Notes: generated by a model from the letters alone, not told the origin. A DNA stretch of 16,426 bases from Streptococcaceae bacterium (GCA_031259195.1 JAIRLR010000136.1:1-16426); one strand, 5' to 3'; shown: positions 5,797-16,095, numbered from the stretch's first letter. Made by a program: numbers and translations.

Positions 5797-8220
5797 ATGT
5801 TAGTTTCCTATAAATGGTTAAGCGAAATGCTTGATTTAACAAAGGCAACTCCTCAAGAATTGGGAGATAAGATGTCTTTAACAGGAATTGAAGTTGAAAG
5901 TGTTACACATCTTGCAGATGGTTTAAAAAAATTAGTGGTAGGATTTGTAAAGGAGTGTATACCTCACGCAGATAGTGATCATTTATCCATTTGTCAAGTG
6001 GATGTTGGCAAGAGTGAGCCTTATCAAATTGTCTGTGGCGCGCCAAATATTAAAGCTGGTATCAAAGTAATTGTGGCTTTGCCTGGTGCGCGTATTGCCG
6101 GTAATACAAAGATTAAAAAAGGGAAAATGCGAGGCGTTGCTTCGTTGGGGATGATTTGTTCACTGCAAGAGCTTGGTTTTGCTGAAGCTGTGGTGCCAAA
6201 AGAATTTACGGACGGAATTTATTATCTACCTGAAGAAGCAGTTATAGGAGATGAAGTTTATTCATATTTAGATATGGATGACTCGGCAATTGAGTTAGCG
6301 ATTACGCCAAATCGTGCAGATGCTCTTTCAATGCGTGGCGTAGCTTTTGAAGTAGGTGCTATTTTGCATCAAGCGCCTAAGTTTAAAGAAGTTGTTTTAA
6401 AAGAAGAGGCCAATGATAGTGTTTCAGACTACATATCGGTCAAGGTCGAGGATGAAATAAACACTCCTATTTATAAAATGCGAATTATCAAAAATGTCAA
6501 AATTGCGCCGTCACCACTGTGGCTGCAAAAACGTTTAATGATCGAAGGAATTCGCCCAATTAATAATGTCGTGGATGTTACGAATTATATTTTATTATTA
6601 TTTGGTCAACCTTTGCATGCTTTTGATTACAATAAATTTAAGGACAAAGTAATTGTTGTGCGTCGCGCGCGCAATGATGAAAAACTAATAACATTAGATG
6701 AAGTTGAGCGTAAGTTATCAGCAGAAAATTTGGTCATTACCAATAATAACAAGCCTGTAGCTTTAGCCGGAGTTATGGGAGGAGAAAATACGCAGATTGA
6801 TACGAACACAACAACGGTGGCGTTAGAAGCTGCATTATTTGATCCACAGCTTATTCGTCGAACTTCAAAGAAGTTTAATTTGCATTCTGAGTCTTCTATG
6901 CGTTTTGAAAAGGGAATTAATAAAGAAACGGTGGGCAAAGCATGTGATGTAGCCGCCGCAATGATTGCTGAACTTGCTAGCGGTAAAGTGGTATCTGGAG
7001 TAGCCGTCGGTTCAGATTTTGTGCAAGAAAAGAAAATTATTGGCATTAAACTTGAGCATATCAATAATTCCTTAGGAACAGCGCTAACAGTGGATGAAGT
7101 TAATGAAATTTTTAAGGCTTTAGGCTTTACATATACTGTTTTGGAGCATGATTATTCTGTTAATATTCCGCTTAGACGATGGGATATCAAGATTGTTGCT
7201 GATCTTTTAGAGGAAGTAGCGCGAATTTATGGTTATGATAGATTGCCATCTACTTTGCCAAATGGTGCTGTGGCAAATGGTTTAACTGCTAAGCAAAGGT
7301 TAGTTCGCAAAATGAAAGAGATGCTAGAGGGAGCAGGAGTCTCAGAAGTTATTTCTTATGCTCTTACCACGAAAGAAAAAGCTAGACAATTTAGAATGAA
7401 TGAAAGCAATCTAACACACTTAGCTTGGCCAATGTCAGAAGAAAGATCTGTTTTACGTTTAAACTTAGTATCGGGATTATTGGATAATATCCACTTTAAC
7501 ACTGCACGTAAACTGAAAAGTTTAGCAATTTATGAGTTTGGCCGCGTGTTTATTAACACAAATAATCCGCTTAAGGACTTGCCAAAGGAAGAAGTTCATT
7601 TGGGGTTTGCCTTAACTGGTTTATGGCAGGAAAAAGATTGGCAAACTAGTAAAGATGAGATAAACTTTTTCCATTTAAAGGGCATCTTGGAGGAGTTGTT
7701 TCGCGCTGTTGGAGTGGAGCGATTAATTACATATGAAGTGTGGAATGACTCTGAAGAGCTGCATCCTGGACAAGCAGCGAAGATTTTATTAAATGGAGAG
7801 ATAGTTGGTTTTCTTGGTCAAGTTCATCCGATGATGGCTAAGAAGTATGATATTTTTAAGACTTATGTAGCTGAGCTTTCGGTTGATGCGTTGTTGTTAG
7901 TGAATAAGAGTTCGCTGGTTTTCACGGCTGTTTCTAAATTTCCAGAAGTGACACGCGATATTGCTATTTTGGTCAAAGAAAATGTTTCAAATCAAGATTT
8001 AGTGCAATTAATCCAAAGTGCATCAGGGCGCTTTTTGCGCAAAGTTGAGTTATTTGATGTATATGCAGCAGGAGATAATATTGAAAAAGGACAAAAGTCT
8101 ATGGCTTATACGCTAACTTTTAGCAATTCTGAAACAACTTTGACAGATGAAGAAGTAAATGCGGCGATGAAAAAAGTCGAAAAAGCGCTGGTTGAAAAAG
8201 CTCATGCGCAGATTCGATAA
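5797..8220 (+). CDS. pheT: Phenylalanine-tRNA ligase beta subunit
   Basis: PheT binds and positions tRNA-Phe and edits mischarged tyrosine. The 807-residue length is normal for bacteria. In order: an N-terminal EMAPII-like tRNA-binding OB domain (about 40-150, with CQVDVG and IVCGAPNI), the B3/B4 editing domain (about 210-385, with [12 protein letters not shown] and HAFDYNK), the B5 domain (about 400-475), the catalytic-like core (about 480-690), and the C-terminal ferredoxin-fold anticodon-binding domain (about 710-807, with [10 protein letters not shown]). The ribosome site AAAGGAGA precedes the ATG. It is co-transcribed with pheS under T-box control. No strong terminator is seen after the stop codon. 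Confidence 0.97.
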   Translation: MLVSYKWLSEMLDLTKATPQELGDKMSLTGIEVESVTHLADGLKKLVVGFVKECIPHADSDHLSICQVDVGKSEPYQIVCGAPNIKAGIKVIVALPGARIAGNTKIKKGKMRGVASLGMICSLQELGFAEAVVPKEFTDGIYYLPEEAVIGDEVYSYLDMDDSAIELAITPNRADALSMRGVAFEVGAILHQAPKFKEVVLKEEANDSVSDYISVKVEDEINTPIYKMRIIKNVKIAPSPLWLQKRLMIEGIRPINNVVDVTNYILLLFGQPLHAFDYNKFKDKVIVVRRARNDEKLITLDEVERKLSAENLVITNNNKPVALAGVMGGENTQIDTNTTTVALEAALFDPQLIRRTSKKFNLHSESSMRFEKGINKETVGKACDVAAAMIAELASGKVVSGVAVGSDFVQEKKIIGIKLEHINNSLGTALTVDEVNEIFKALGFTYTVLEHDYSVNIPLRRWDIKIVADLLEEVARIYGYDRLPSTLPNGAVANGLTAKQRLVRKMKEMLEGAGVSEVISYALTTKEKARQFRMNESNLTHLAWPMSEERSVLRLNLVSGLLDNIHFNTARKLKSLAIYEFGRVFINTNNPLKDLPKEEVHLGFALTGLWQEKDWQTSKDEINFFHLKGILEELFRAVGVERLITYEVWNDSEELHPGQAAKILLNGEIVGFLGQVHPMMAKKYDIFKTYVAELSVDALLLVNKSSLVFTAVSKFPEVTRDIAILVKENVSNQDLVQLIQSASGRFLRKVELFDVYAAGDNIEKGQKSMAYTLTFSNSETTLTDEEVNAAMKKVEKALVEKAHAQIR

Positions 8221-8235
8221 AATTTATCAGCGCTA

Positions 8236-8290
8236 GAGCCTGTTAACTTGTCTCTTATAATTTCGTAATTATTCTCCGAAATTACGTAAA
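8236..8290 (+). repeat. MITE-like element, single-ended remnant
   Basis: GAGCCTGTTAACTTGTCT matches the terminal repeat of the other copies (GAACCTGTTAACTTGTCT) with one change. It is followed by a short hairpin, CGTAATT/AATTACG. No matching right end is found before the DUF6273-like gene at 8375, so this is a decayed or truncated copy. The rest of the 8221-8374 gap shows nothing else. Confidence 0.55.
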
Positions 8291-8374
8291 CATGTAATTT
8301 TTAAAGAAGTTAAATAATTCAAAGAAAAGAACATTTTTTGGAGAAAGAGCTTACTAAAATAAAATATTCATTCA

Positions 8375-9136
8375 CTAAACTCTAATCCAAAAAGCTGGAC
8401 GCACACCGAAGTTATTGTTGTTGTTGATACTGCTGCTGTATATATTGTTATTACCAATATTTGCCGCATTACCAAAAAAGTAAAGTGGTGAGCGCAGCCA
8501 GGTAAAACGTGAATGTAGGTTCCCCTGGCTAGGAAATTCAGAAATAAAATCTTGCCACATATCTTTATCGACATCCAAACAATAATTAATTTCTTGATTA
8601 ACATCTATAAATGAAGGGACAAAAGCTTGAATAGTTCCAAAATCTAAATCAATTGATGATTGATAGTTAACTTGATCAATTATGTTGGACTCATAAGGTC
8701 TACTTTGATGTTCTCCATGTAGTATAACGGGAAATATGTATTCATGAAAATCTACTCCATTGATTTTTAAATCAAGCGGAAGATTACTATACAAAGTAGT
8801 TACGCTGGTTTTGATATCTGATTGATCATATCTTGCTTCAAATCCTTGAGCTTTATATTTTTGTACGGCAATTGGATTTTGTTTTATAATCAGAGCATGA
8901 TCTCCTTTTATTTGCATCACTATCCAGATATCAGTTGGATCATCTCTATGAAAAAGCGGTGTATTTACCCCATTAAACCCATTTGTCCCTACAAATGTTA
9001 CTAATTGACCAGGTTTAGTAACGGCAAGTCCATTTGGTTGTAAAAGTCTAGTTGCATGAGTATGTATCATCTTTAGATATATGCTTGCTACTATAACCAA
9101 AAATAAACTTATTATTTTTAATCCCTTTTTTTTCAT
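8375..9136 (-). CDS. Secreted or membrane-anchored protein, DUF6273-like C-terminus
   Basis: This 253-residue protein begins MKKKGLKIISLFLVIVASIY, a basic then hydrophobic stretch typical of a signal peptide or signal anchor; there is no lipobox Cys. The C-terminal 43 residues carry WLRSP (213-217), an Asn-rich stretch, and GVRPAFWI (244-251). The WLRSP...GVRPA pair is the hallmark of DUF6273 domains, found in secreted or surface proteins of Firmicutes whose function is unknown. The ATG is preceded by AGGGGGG on this strand. It stands alone between pheT (opposite strand) and metG. No catalytic motif is seen, and the role of the middle domain is not known. Confidence in the family is moderate, in the gene itself high. 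Confidence 0.75.
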   Translation of the reverse strand: MKKKGLKIISLFLVIVASIYLKMIHTHATRLLQPNGLAVTKPGQLVTFVGTNGFNGVNTPLFHRDDPTDIWIVMQIKGDHALIIKQNPIAVQKYKAQGFEARYDQSDIKTSVTTLYSNLPLDLKINGVDFHEYIFPVILHGEHQSRPYESNIIDQVNYQSSIDLDFGTIQAFVPSFIDVNQEINYCLDVDKDMWQDFISEFPSQGNLHSRFTWLRSPLYFFGNAANIGNNNIYSSSINNNNNFGVRPAFWIRV

Positions 9137-9165
9137 TTTTTTACCCCCCTAATTCGAAAAAGTAC

Positions 9166-9252
9166 AAAAATGTTAAAAACATAATCGACAGGCTATATAT
9201 TCAATTAAATAAAAACATCTAATTGCTTTCTTAATCGTATTTTAACATTTTT
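9166..9252. repeat. 13-bp perfect inverted repeat between metG and the DUF6273-like gene
   Basis: AAAAATGTTAAAA (9166-9178) is the exact complement of TTTTAACATTTTT (9240-9252), 61 bp apart. The interval also holds GACAGGCTA (9187-9195), which resembles the end of the IS5-family element. It could be a small element, part of a transcription end point, or chance in AT-rich DNA. Confidence 0.4.
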
Positions 9253-9285
9253 ATCAGGCGGAATAAAAGTTTTAGATACTATCAC

Positions 9286-10905
<1,620 letters not shown>

Positions 10906-12111
10906 TTAAAAGACTCTCAATCTTTCAACATCTCTGGCAATCACCAACTCTTCATCCGTTGGGATCACTAAAATTTTCACCTTAGAAGATAAAGTAGAAA
11001 TAATCCCTTCTGCTCCGGGAAAATTTTTCGACTCATCCACTTCTAAGCCAAACCAATCCATCTCTTCTAGAATCTTTGAACGCACAATATCAGAGTTCTC
11101 GCCAATTCCAGCCGTAAAGATCACGGCATCTGCTCCGTTTAAAAGCGCAAAATACTGGCCAATATACTTTTTAATACGATTTGCATACATATTAAAGGCC
11201 AAAAGAGCCTTTTCATTGCCTTCCTTACGTGCAGCAATAATATCACGCATATCACTTGAAATCTCTGAAACTCCAAGCAAACCTGACTTTTTATTAAAAA
11301 TATTTATAATCTCTTGAACCGAGCTAATGCCCGTCTTCTCCATCAAATAAGGAATTAACGATGGATCAATATCTCCTGTTCGCGTGCCCATCATCACTCC
11401 CGCAATCGGCGTAAAGCCCATCGAAGTATCGACCGACTGCCCATATTTCACGGCGGTAATCGAAGCACCATTCCCAATATGGCAAGTAATCAACTTTAGC
11501 TTCTCAACCGGCTTGCCCAATATTTCTGCGGCCTTTTGCGTAACATAAAAATGACTTGTTCCATGCGCGCCATACTTTCTTGCGCCATAATCTTCATAAT
11601 ACTTTTTAGGCAAGGGATATAAATAATTTTTAGCGGGCATTGTTGTATGAAAAGCCGTATCAAAAACCGCTACAGCTGTAATCTTTGGCAGAATCTTTTG
11701 AAAAGCCTTAATTCCTTGAGCATTAGCAGGATTATGAAGAGGCGCTAGCTCTGCTAAGTTTTCAATTTCTTTCAGCACTTCTTCATTAATAACTACGGAT
11801 TTTTTTAATGCTTCCCCACCAGCGACAACTCGGTGACCAACTCCTTCAATCTCTTCATATGAAGAAATAATCTTTAGTGAAATCAACTCATCTAAAAGCA
11901 TCTGCACCGCCAATTCATGACTTGGAATATCTAAAATTTTTTCGAATTTCTCCCCTTTACCATACTTAACTGTAAAAATAGAATTTGGCAAGCCAATTCG
12001 CTCGACCATTCCTTTAGCAAGGACTATTTCTTTGGGCATACTATAAAGCTGCCACTTTAAACTAGAACTTCCGGCATTAATTGCCATAATCTTTGAAAAA
12101 GCTTTTGACAT
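10906..12111 (-). CDS. ackA: Acetate kinase
   Basis: Acetate kinase converts acetyl phosphate and ADP to acetate and ATP, the energy-yielding last step of the phosphotransacetylase pathway, or of the phosphoketolase pathway in heterofermenters. The 401-residue protein has the ASKHA fold: [12 protein letters not shown] (12-23), GHRVVAGGE (92-100), catalytic Asp in VFDTAFHTT (Asp151), GAHGTSH (181-187), CHIGNG (210-215), [11 protein letters not shown] (242-252) and FTAGIGENS (332-340). Ribosome site GGGAGA precedes ATG 12111. A MITE-like element ends only 20 bp before the start, so the promoter lies in or beyond that element. metG follows closely. Confidence 0.97.
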   Translation of the reverse strand: MSKAFSKIMAINAGSSSLKWQLYSMPKEIVLAKGMVERIGLPNSIFTVKYGKGEKFEKILDIPSHELAVQMLLDELISLKIISSYEEIEGVGHRVVAGGEALKKSVVINEEVLKEIENLAELAPLHNPANAQGIKAFQKILPKITAVAVFDTAFHTTMPAKNYLYPLPKKYYEDYGARKYGAHGTSHFYVTQKAAEILGKPVEKLKLITCHIGNGASITAVKYGQSVDTSMGFTPIAGVMMGTRTGDIDPSLIPYLMEKTGISSVQEIINIFNKKSGLLGVSEISSDMRDIIAARKEGNEKALLAFNMYANRIKKYIGQYFALLNGADAVIFTAGIGENSDIVRSKILEEMDWFGLEVDESKNFPGAEGIISTLSSKVKILVIPTDEELVIARDVERLRVF

Positions 12112-12131
12112 ATGATTTTATCTCCCTCTAA

Positions 12132-12374
12132 GAGTCTGTTAACTTGTCTGTCTATTGATGAACCCCGTTTACCAAGTTGTAAATCAATTAAGCTCAAAAC
12201 AACTTGTAAACCTGCCAGGTTTTTTTGAGAAATTTTTATGCATTTTTAGGCTAAGCATAAGCTTTTAGGTAACAGATAAAAGAAAACGAAGTTTTCTCTC
12301 ACCCAAAACGCAAGTGTAAGCGAGGCTATTTCGAGACTTTCGTTCCAAAGATTTGTAATCAAGTAAAACTTGAA
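12132..12374. repeat. MITE-like element, copy at the ackA/MATE junction
   Basis: The end next to ackA is GAGTCTGTTAACTTGTCT, preceded by TAA. The interior on the minus strand shares TTCAAG...CTTGATTACAAAT and the block after it with the copy at 15468-15755. At the other border the sequence passes straight into the MATE remnant without a recognisable end. This suggests that the far end, and most of the MATE gene with it, was lost in a deletion, perhaps by recombination between copies. Confidence 0.6.
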
Positions 12375-12456
12375 CAAAGCCCACCAAAGTCTGAAAAACA
12401 TTATTAATTGTTGCTGGAACAGCAATATCTAAAATGCGCTTACTCTTCTCTTCCAA
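12373..12456 (-). pseudogene. MATE family efflux protein, N-terminal fragment
   Basis: About 28 residues, MEEKSKRILDIAVP then ATINNVFQTLVGFV, match the first membrane segment of MATE-type (NorM/DinF) cation-coupled drug exporters. The frame then runs into repeat-element sequence and stops at 12265. A full MATE gene encodes about 450 residues, so this is a dead fragment. It starts at a TTG that overlaps the end of the ABC exporter gene by 17 bp, which implies that the two once formed a coupled operon. Confidence 0.65.
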
Positions 12457-14608
12457 AACAGCACTTTAACTGTTGATTTTCAACGGTCAAAAGATAATCA
12501 GCACTATGATTTAACTCTTCATCATGCGAAATGCTAATCAAAATTCCACCCTGCATTTTTTCTTTAATAAAAGTTAAAATTAAAACTTGCGCCTCACGAT
12601 CCAAGTTACTAAACGCTTCATCCAACAATAAAATTTTTGGCTCATTAATCAATGCTCTAGCAATAACAATTCGCTGACGCTGGCCGCTGGAAAAGTTCAG
12701 CCCATCTTCAATCACTTTCGCATCTAGTCCTTCGGGCAATTCTGCTAATAACTCACTTAAACCAGTGCGCTCGATTACCTCAATAAATTTCTGCTCAGCC
12801 ATATCAGGATTACTGATTAATAAATTTTCACGAATCGTTCCTACAAAAAGAGTTGGATTATTAGGAATATATGACACTAGTTTACGATATGCTTGGTAGC
12901 TTTCTGAAATATTAACGCCATTGAAAAAAATTGCTCCCTCATCCGGAAAATTTAGAGATGCCATCATTTTAAGTAAGCTCGTTTTCCCCGTACCACTTTT
13001 TCCTGAGATTGCGTAATGCTTTTCACTCTCAAAAGTCATATTAACGCCTTCAAAAACCAAAGGACCAGCACCATAGGAAAAAGAAAGATCAGACAGCTGA
13101 AGTTGATCCGGGTCAGACTTAGGAAATTTTTGCTCAGGATTACTACTGATTTCTGTTTCCACTTCAAGAACATCATCCAGCTTATCCGCCATCACAAATA
13201 AATCCTGAATTTCTTTTTGCTTTTCAATAATATTTTTTAAAGGCAGCACAAAATAAATGATTAACGTTTCAAAACTAACCAAACTTCCAAGTGTAATCAC
13301 CCCATTTAAAACTAAAGCGCTCCCACGCCAAAGAATAAAAACAACTCCCAAAGCTTCCATTAAAAAGACCAAAGTAAGCTGGATATTTTGTAAAATAATT
13401 CTTCGTTTTCCTCGTTCTAAAAACTTATGAACTCTTATTTTAAAACTTTTGACAAATCTTTGCGCAGCATTGGTCATTTTAATCTCTTCAATCCCACTAA
13501 TCGATTGATTATAAACGGTTAGCGTTGAAGAGTTGGCATCAATAATTTTGGAATTAATCATCTTTAATGGCTTAATAAAAATAATAGTGATCAGCAAGTA
13601 ACAAAGAACCAGTAAGCACGTTACACCAAAAAGATTGGGACTAATTCGATACAAAACAAAGCCGCCAGCTAACGCCATAAAAGATTCCAAAAAAATAGTA
13701 ACAATAATTTCGGATAGTTTACTTTGAAACTCTGAGATGATTTGAAATCTTGCAAGTAACTCTCCAGATTCACGATTATAAAAAAAAGCTGCTGGTAAAC
13801 TCATTAGTTTTTTAAATAAATTTAAAAACAATGCCTTTCCTGATCGCACCGAAATTTCCGCAATAAAATATGCGCGAACAATCGAAAGCGCTGCTTGAAA
13901 AAGATACAGAACAATCACAGAAATGAATAAATAATTAAAATTAGAAATAATATCTTGCAAAATAGCTTCTAGCGGATTGCTTCCTGAATATCCCGAAATT
14001 GTTGTTTCTTGCCCTTTTAAAATAAAAGAATCAATAACTTTTTTATATAAAAGTGACCCGACAATCGAAATGGCCGAAATCACAAAAGAAATTAAAGTAA
14101 CCAAAATAATCTTACTTTTAACATTTTCGATAATGTTAAAATATTTACGAAAACGCCAATTTTTCTTAAATCTAGGAATCCAATCTGCTGCAGGATGCAT
14201 TGTAATCACCATGCCGCTCCACAGCTCTTTAAACTCCTGAAATGAAAGTTTTTTATCCCCTGAACCCGGATCAAAAACGACAAAAAAATTTTTTTTAAGT
14301 TTTGCGACCACGATAAAATGTGATAAACCTTCCGACGTATTTATATGAGCAATAAATGGCAGTTTAATATCTCCATCATCAATCGCTGTAAACAACTCCT
14401 CCATAGATCCCGATAAAGCTTCGCTTTCAAAGCCTTGATCTTTGGCAGCCTCATTAATCCCATATAAAGTAGAACCATATTTATTGGTATGCACCAACTC
14501 ACGCGCATATGCTAAAGAAAAATGCTCTCCATATGAATTGAAAATAGTGGCAAAACACGCCGCTCCACAATCAACTTCATCATGCTGCTTAATTCTTTTT
14601 AATCGCAA
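12440..14608 (-). CDS. Peptidase-containing ABC exporter (C39, bacteriocin/pheromone type)
   Basis: This 722-residue half-transporter both cuts the leader from a peptide substrate and exports the mature part. Residues 1-140 form a C39 cysteine peptidase with oxyanion Gln8, catalytic Cys14 (DCGAAC), His97 (SHFIVV) and Asp113 (FDPGSG), all present. A six-segment membrane domain spans about 165-465. The ATPase domain (about 505-722) has Walker A GKSGTGKTS (536-544), signature FSSGQRQR (639-646), Walker B ILLLDE (659-664) and His695. The start is TTG 14608 with GAGGAG 6 nt upstream. No Gly-Gly precursor, HlyD-type partner, kinase or immunity gene adjoins it. A repeat element lies in its 5' leader and a truncated MATE gene follows it. 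The substrate is unknown; all catalytic residues are intact. Confidence 0.92.
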   Translation of the reverse strand: MRLKRIKQHDEVDCGAACFATIFNSYGEHFSLAYARELVHTNKYGSTLYGINEAAKDQGFESEALSGSMEELFTAIDDGDIKLPFIAHINTSEGLSHFIVVAKLKKNFFVVFDPGSGDKKLSFQEFKELWSGMVITMHPAADWIPRFKKNWRFRKYFNIIENVKSKIILVTLISFVISAISIVGSLLYKKVIDSFILKGQETTISGYSGSNPLEAILQDIISNFNYLFISVIVLYLFQAALSIVRAYFIAEISVRSGKALFLNLFKKLMSLPAAFFYNRESGELLARFQIISEFQSKLSEIIVTIFLESFMALAGGFVLYRISPNLFGVTCLLVLCYLLITIIFIKPLKMINSKIIDANSSTLTVYNQSISGIEEIKMTNAAQRFVKSFKIRVHKFLERGKRRIILQNIQLTLVFLMEALGVVFILWRGSALVLNGVITLGSLVSFETLIIYFVLPLKNIIEKQKEIQDLFVMADKLDDVLEVETEISSNPEQKFPKSDPDQLQLSDLSFSYGAGPLVFEGVNMTFESEKHYAISGKSGTGKTSLLKMMASLNFPDEGAIFFNGVNISESYQAYRKLVSYIPNNPTLFVGTIRENLLISNPDMAEQKFIEVIERTGLSELLAELPEGLDAKVIEDGLNFSSGQRQRIVIARALINEPKILLLDEAFSNLDREAQVLILTFIKEKMQGGILISISHDEELNHSADYLLTVENQQLKCCFGREE

Positions 14609-14628
14609 AAATTTCTCCTCATTTCTAA

Positions 14629-14851
14629 GAACCTGTTAACTTGTCTGTCTATTTATGAACCCCGTTTACCAAGTTTGTAATCAAGCAAAGCTTGAACAAA
14701 TCGTAAAGAACTTAGGCATATCTTTTGACAAAGAAAGGCAAAAAATTACCAGGAAAGGCACACCGAGTAGGGATATCCTGCCTAACCTCTGTTAAGCTAA
14801 CGCTTGCCAATCGTTAAGACAGTTCGCAATTGGAGACAAGTTAACAGGTTC
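14629..14851. repeat. MITE-like element in the ABC exporter leader (223 bp)
   Basis: It has perfect 18-bp terminal inverted repeats GAACCTGTTAACTTGTCT, with TAA on both sides (14626-14628 and 14852-14854) as a 3-bp target duplication. Internal blocks include the hairpin TCAAGCAAAGCTTGA and a TTGACAAAGAAAGGCAAAAA stretch shared with the copy at 819. It ends 20 bp before the exporter start codon. It accounts for most of the 14609-14918 gap. Confidence 0.88.
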
Positions 14852-14893
14852 TAAATCATAAAATTCAAAATAAATACACCTCAAAAACCTTAA

Positions 14894-14902
14894 AGTATAT
14901 CA
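14894..14902 (-). promoter_or_regulatory. Possible extended -10 promoter for the ABC exporter
   Basis: On the minus strand TGATATACT, an extended -10, lies just after the secG stop codon. No convincing -35 box is present. If used, transcription would enter the exporter gene through the repeat element at 14629-14851. Confidence 0.35.
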
Positions 14903-14918
14903 TATTCATTTTAAAATT

Positions 14919-15155
14919 TTACTTTGATGATAAAAGCACCAATAAAAATGCGATCAATAACCAAGATGCTCCCATAATCGCTGTTGCTTGCTGCATCACT
15001 GCTTCAAAACCACGTGCTTTTTGTTTGCCAAATAACTGATCAGCACCACCAGAAAAGGCACTTGCTGCTGAATTTTGCTTAGATGGTTGCATCATAACTG
15101 CAATAATAATTAAAAATGATAAAATAATTTCTACAACAATCAAAAAATCATACAT
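14919..15155 (-). CDS. secG: Protein translocase subunit SecG
   Basis: SecG is the small accessory subunit of the SecYEG membrane channel and assists preprotein export. The 78-residue length is usual. Two membrane segments (about 3-21 and 56-75) flank a loop with QPSKQNSAASAFSGGADQLF, the conserved SecG signature. GGAGGG lies upstream of the ATG on this strand. It lies 22 bp after the GNAT gene and is probably co-transcribed. The usual downstream partners rnr and smpB are not present here. Confidence 0.95.
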   Translation of the reverse strand: MYDFLIVVEIILSFLIIIAVMMQPSKQNSAASAFSGGADQLFGKQKARGFEAVMQQATAIMGASWLLIAFLLVLLSSK

Positions 15156-15177
15156 AAATGTATCCCTCCAAATTTCT

Positions 15178-15447
15178 CTACTTCTTTAATACATCTTCAT
15201 ACTTAGGCTCTATCAAAACTCTTTTGGCATAAGAACAAACAGGTAACAGTTTTAAATTTTTATCTCGCGCTTTTTGAACCAAAGCATCTACCAACTGCCT
15301 AGCATATCCTTGTCCACCAAATTCAGACTCTACAAATGTATGATCGATGATCAATACATTTTCCGTTTTAAGCCAAGTGATTTCACCGATAAAAGGATTA
15401 TTATCATTATATAACACCAAGCGTCTATCTTCTTCACGAATATTCAT
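15178..15447 (-). CDS. Small GNAT-fold N-acetyltransferase, YjdJ-like
   Basis: This 89-residue protein is a minimal GNAT domain of the short GCN5-related type (as in E. coli YjdJ). It carries the acetyl-CoA binding segment GGQGYARQLV (44-53), preceded by IDHTFVESEFGGQG, and the characteristic PVCSYAKRVL (69-78) near the C-terminus. The substrate is not known. AAGGAAG precedes ATG 15447. In E. coli and many other bacteria this gene sits next to yjdI, an iron-sulfur protein gene, and here a YjdI-like gene lies immediately upstream, separated only by a repeat element. Before that insertion the two would have overlapped by an ATGA stop/start. Confidence 0.85.
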   Translation of the reverse strand: MNIREEDRRLVLYNDNNPFIGEITWLKTENVLIIDHTFVESEFGGQGYARQLVDALVQKARDKNLKLLPVCSYAKRVLIEPKYEDVLKK

Positions 15448-15467
15448 AATGCATCAGCTTCCTTAAT

Positions 15468-15755
15468 AGACCTGTCCTAAAACTAGATCCATGAAAATTG
15501 CGAACTGCCTTAACAAGTGTCTTGCGAGGCTTGACAGAGTAAAGGTGCGGACGTACCTAATCGGTACGTTTCTTTTTCCCTGATATTTCGTCAAAAGACC
15601 TGCCTAAGTTCTTACGAATTTGTTTCAAGCTTTGCTTGATTACAAATCGTTAGAACGACAGCCTCGCAATAGCACCACTATTCCTACGTTTTTTTCCTTA
15701 TCTCAGGAAAAAATTGAACACAACTTTAATCATAGCCTAGTTTTAGGACAGGTCT
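15468..15755. repeat. MITE-like element between the yjdI-like and GNAT genes (288 bp)
   Basis: It has perfect 19-bp terminal inverted repeats AGACCTGTCCTAAAACTAG, with AAT on each side (15465-15467 and 15756-15758); the duplication could also be read as TAATA. The interior shares blocks with the copy at 14629-14851, including AATTGCGAACTG and the TCAAGCTTTGCTTGATTACA region. The ends are closer to the IS5-family end at 16096 (GAGCCTGTCC) than those of the other copies. The stop codon of the yjdI-like gene lies inside it. Confidence 0.88.
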
Positions 15756-16013
15756 AATATATTTTAAAGCTCCCGCCGGGCAAGTGTTAATTACGCGAAT
15801 GTTTTCGTCAACCTCACCATTATCCGCAATTACCCATGGCCTACGCCCCACTTCAAATACTTTAGGATTGCCACGAACACAATTTCCAACATGCCGACAA
15901 ACATCCTTGGAATAATAAATATCCATATCTTTTCCATAATATTTTTTATAACCCAAAGCTAGGAGTTGCTCTTCTGTCACTGGTTTGCCATCAATCTTGC
16001 CATTATCCATCAT
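15726..16013 (-). CDS. YjdI-type (4Fe-4S) mono-cluster protein, C-terminus altered by insertion
   Basis: This small cytoplasmic ferredoxin-like protein has Cys39, Cys45 and Cys78 in the contexts DVCRHVGNC and NTCPAGALKYI, the pattern of the divergent mono-cluster family that includes E. coli YjdI. Its function is unknown. The 95-residue frame has two candidate starts (ATG 16013 and 16010); AGAAGGG lies upstream. The last nine residues, RPVLKLGYD, are encoded by the repeat element at 15468-15755. Removing the element with one copy of the duplication restores ALKYIKEADAL and a stop that overlaps the GNAT start codon. All cluster ligands precede the junction, so the protein may still work. Confidence 0.85.
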   Translation of the reverse strand: MMDNGKIDGKPVTEEQLLALGYKKYYGKDMDIYYSKDVCRHVGNCVRGNPKVFEVGRRPWVIADNGEVDENIRVINTCPAGALKYIRPVLKLGYD

Positions 16014-16095
16014 TAAAGCCCTTCTTTCATCATCCTTGTTGCCCTAAAGATAACAAAAATACTTGCCTTTTAACAAAGATAAAGTTTAAAAGTTA

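Noticed and set aside
6627..7064. 145-codon frame antisense to pheT
   Set aside because: It is a low-complexity Ser/Thr-rich shadow of the pheT frame with no ribosome site.
8368..8604. 78-codon minus-strand frame overlapping the DUF6273-like gene
   Set aside because: It lies in another frame of the longer gene that has a signal peptide and family motifs.
9187..9195. GACAGGCTA as the end of another MITE-like element
   Set aside because: The match to the IS5-type end is only 8-9 bases, no partner end or target duplication was found, and the surrounding DNA shares no internal blocks with the family.
9279..9285. Read-through past the metG stop codon into the missing C-terminal domain
   Set aside because: The same frame stays open for about 26 codons after the stop, but the translation (VIVSKTFIPPDKNV...) shows no resemblance to an EMAPII-like domain.
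14855..14893. Short peptide gene between secG and the exporter (TTG start after GAGGTG on the minus strand)
   Set aside because: The frame has only five codons before TAG, both with and without the inserted element, so it cannot encode a leader-peptide substrate for the exporter.
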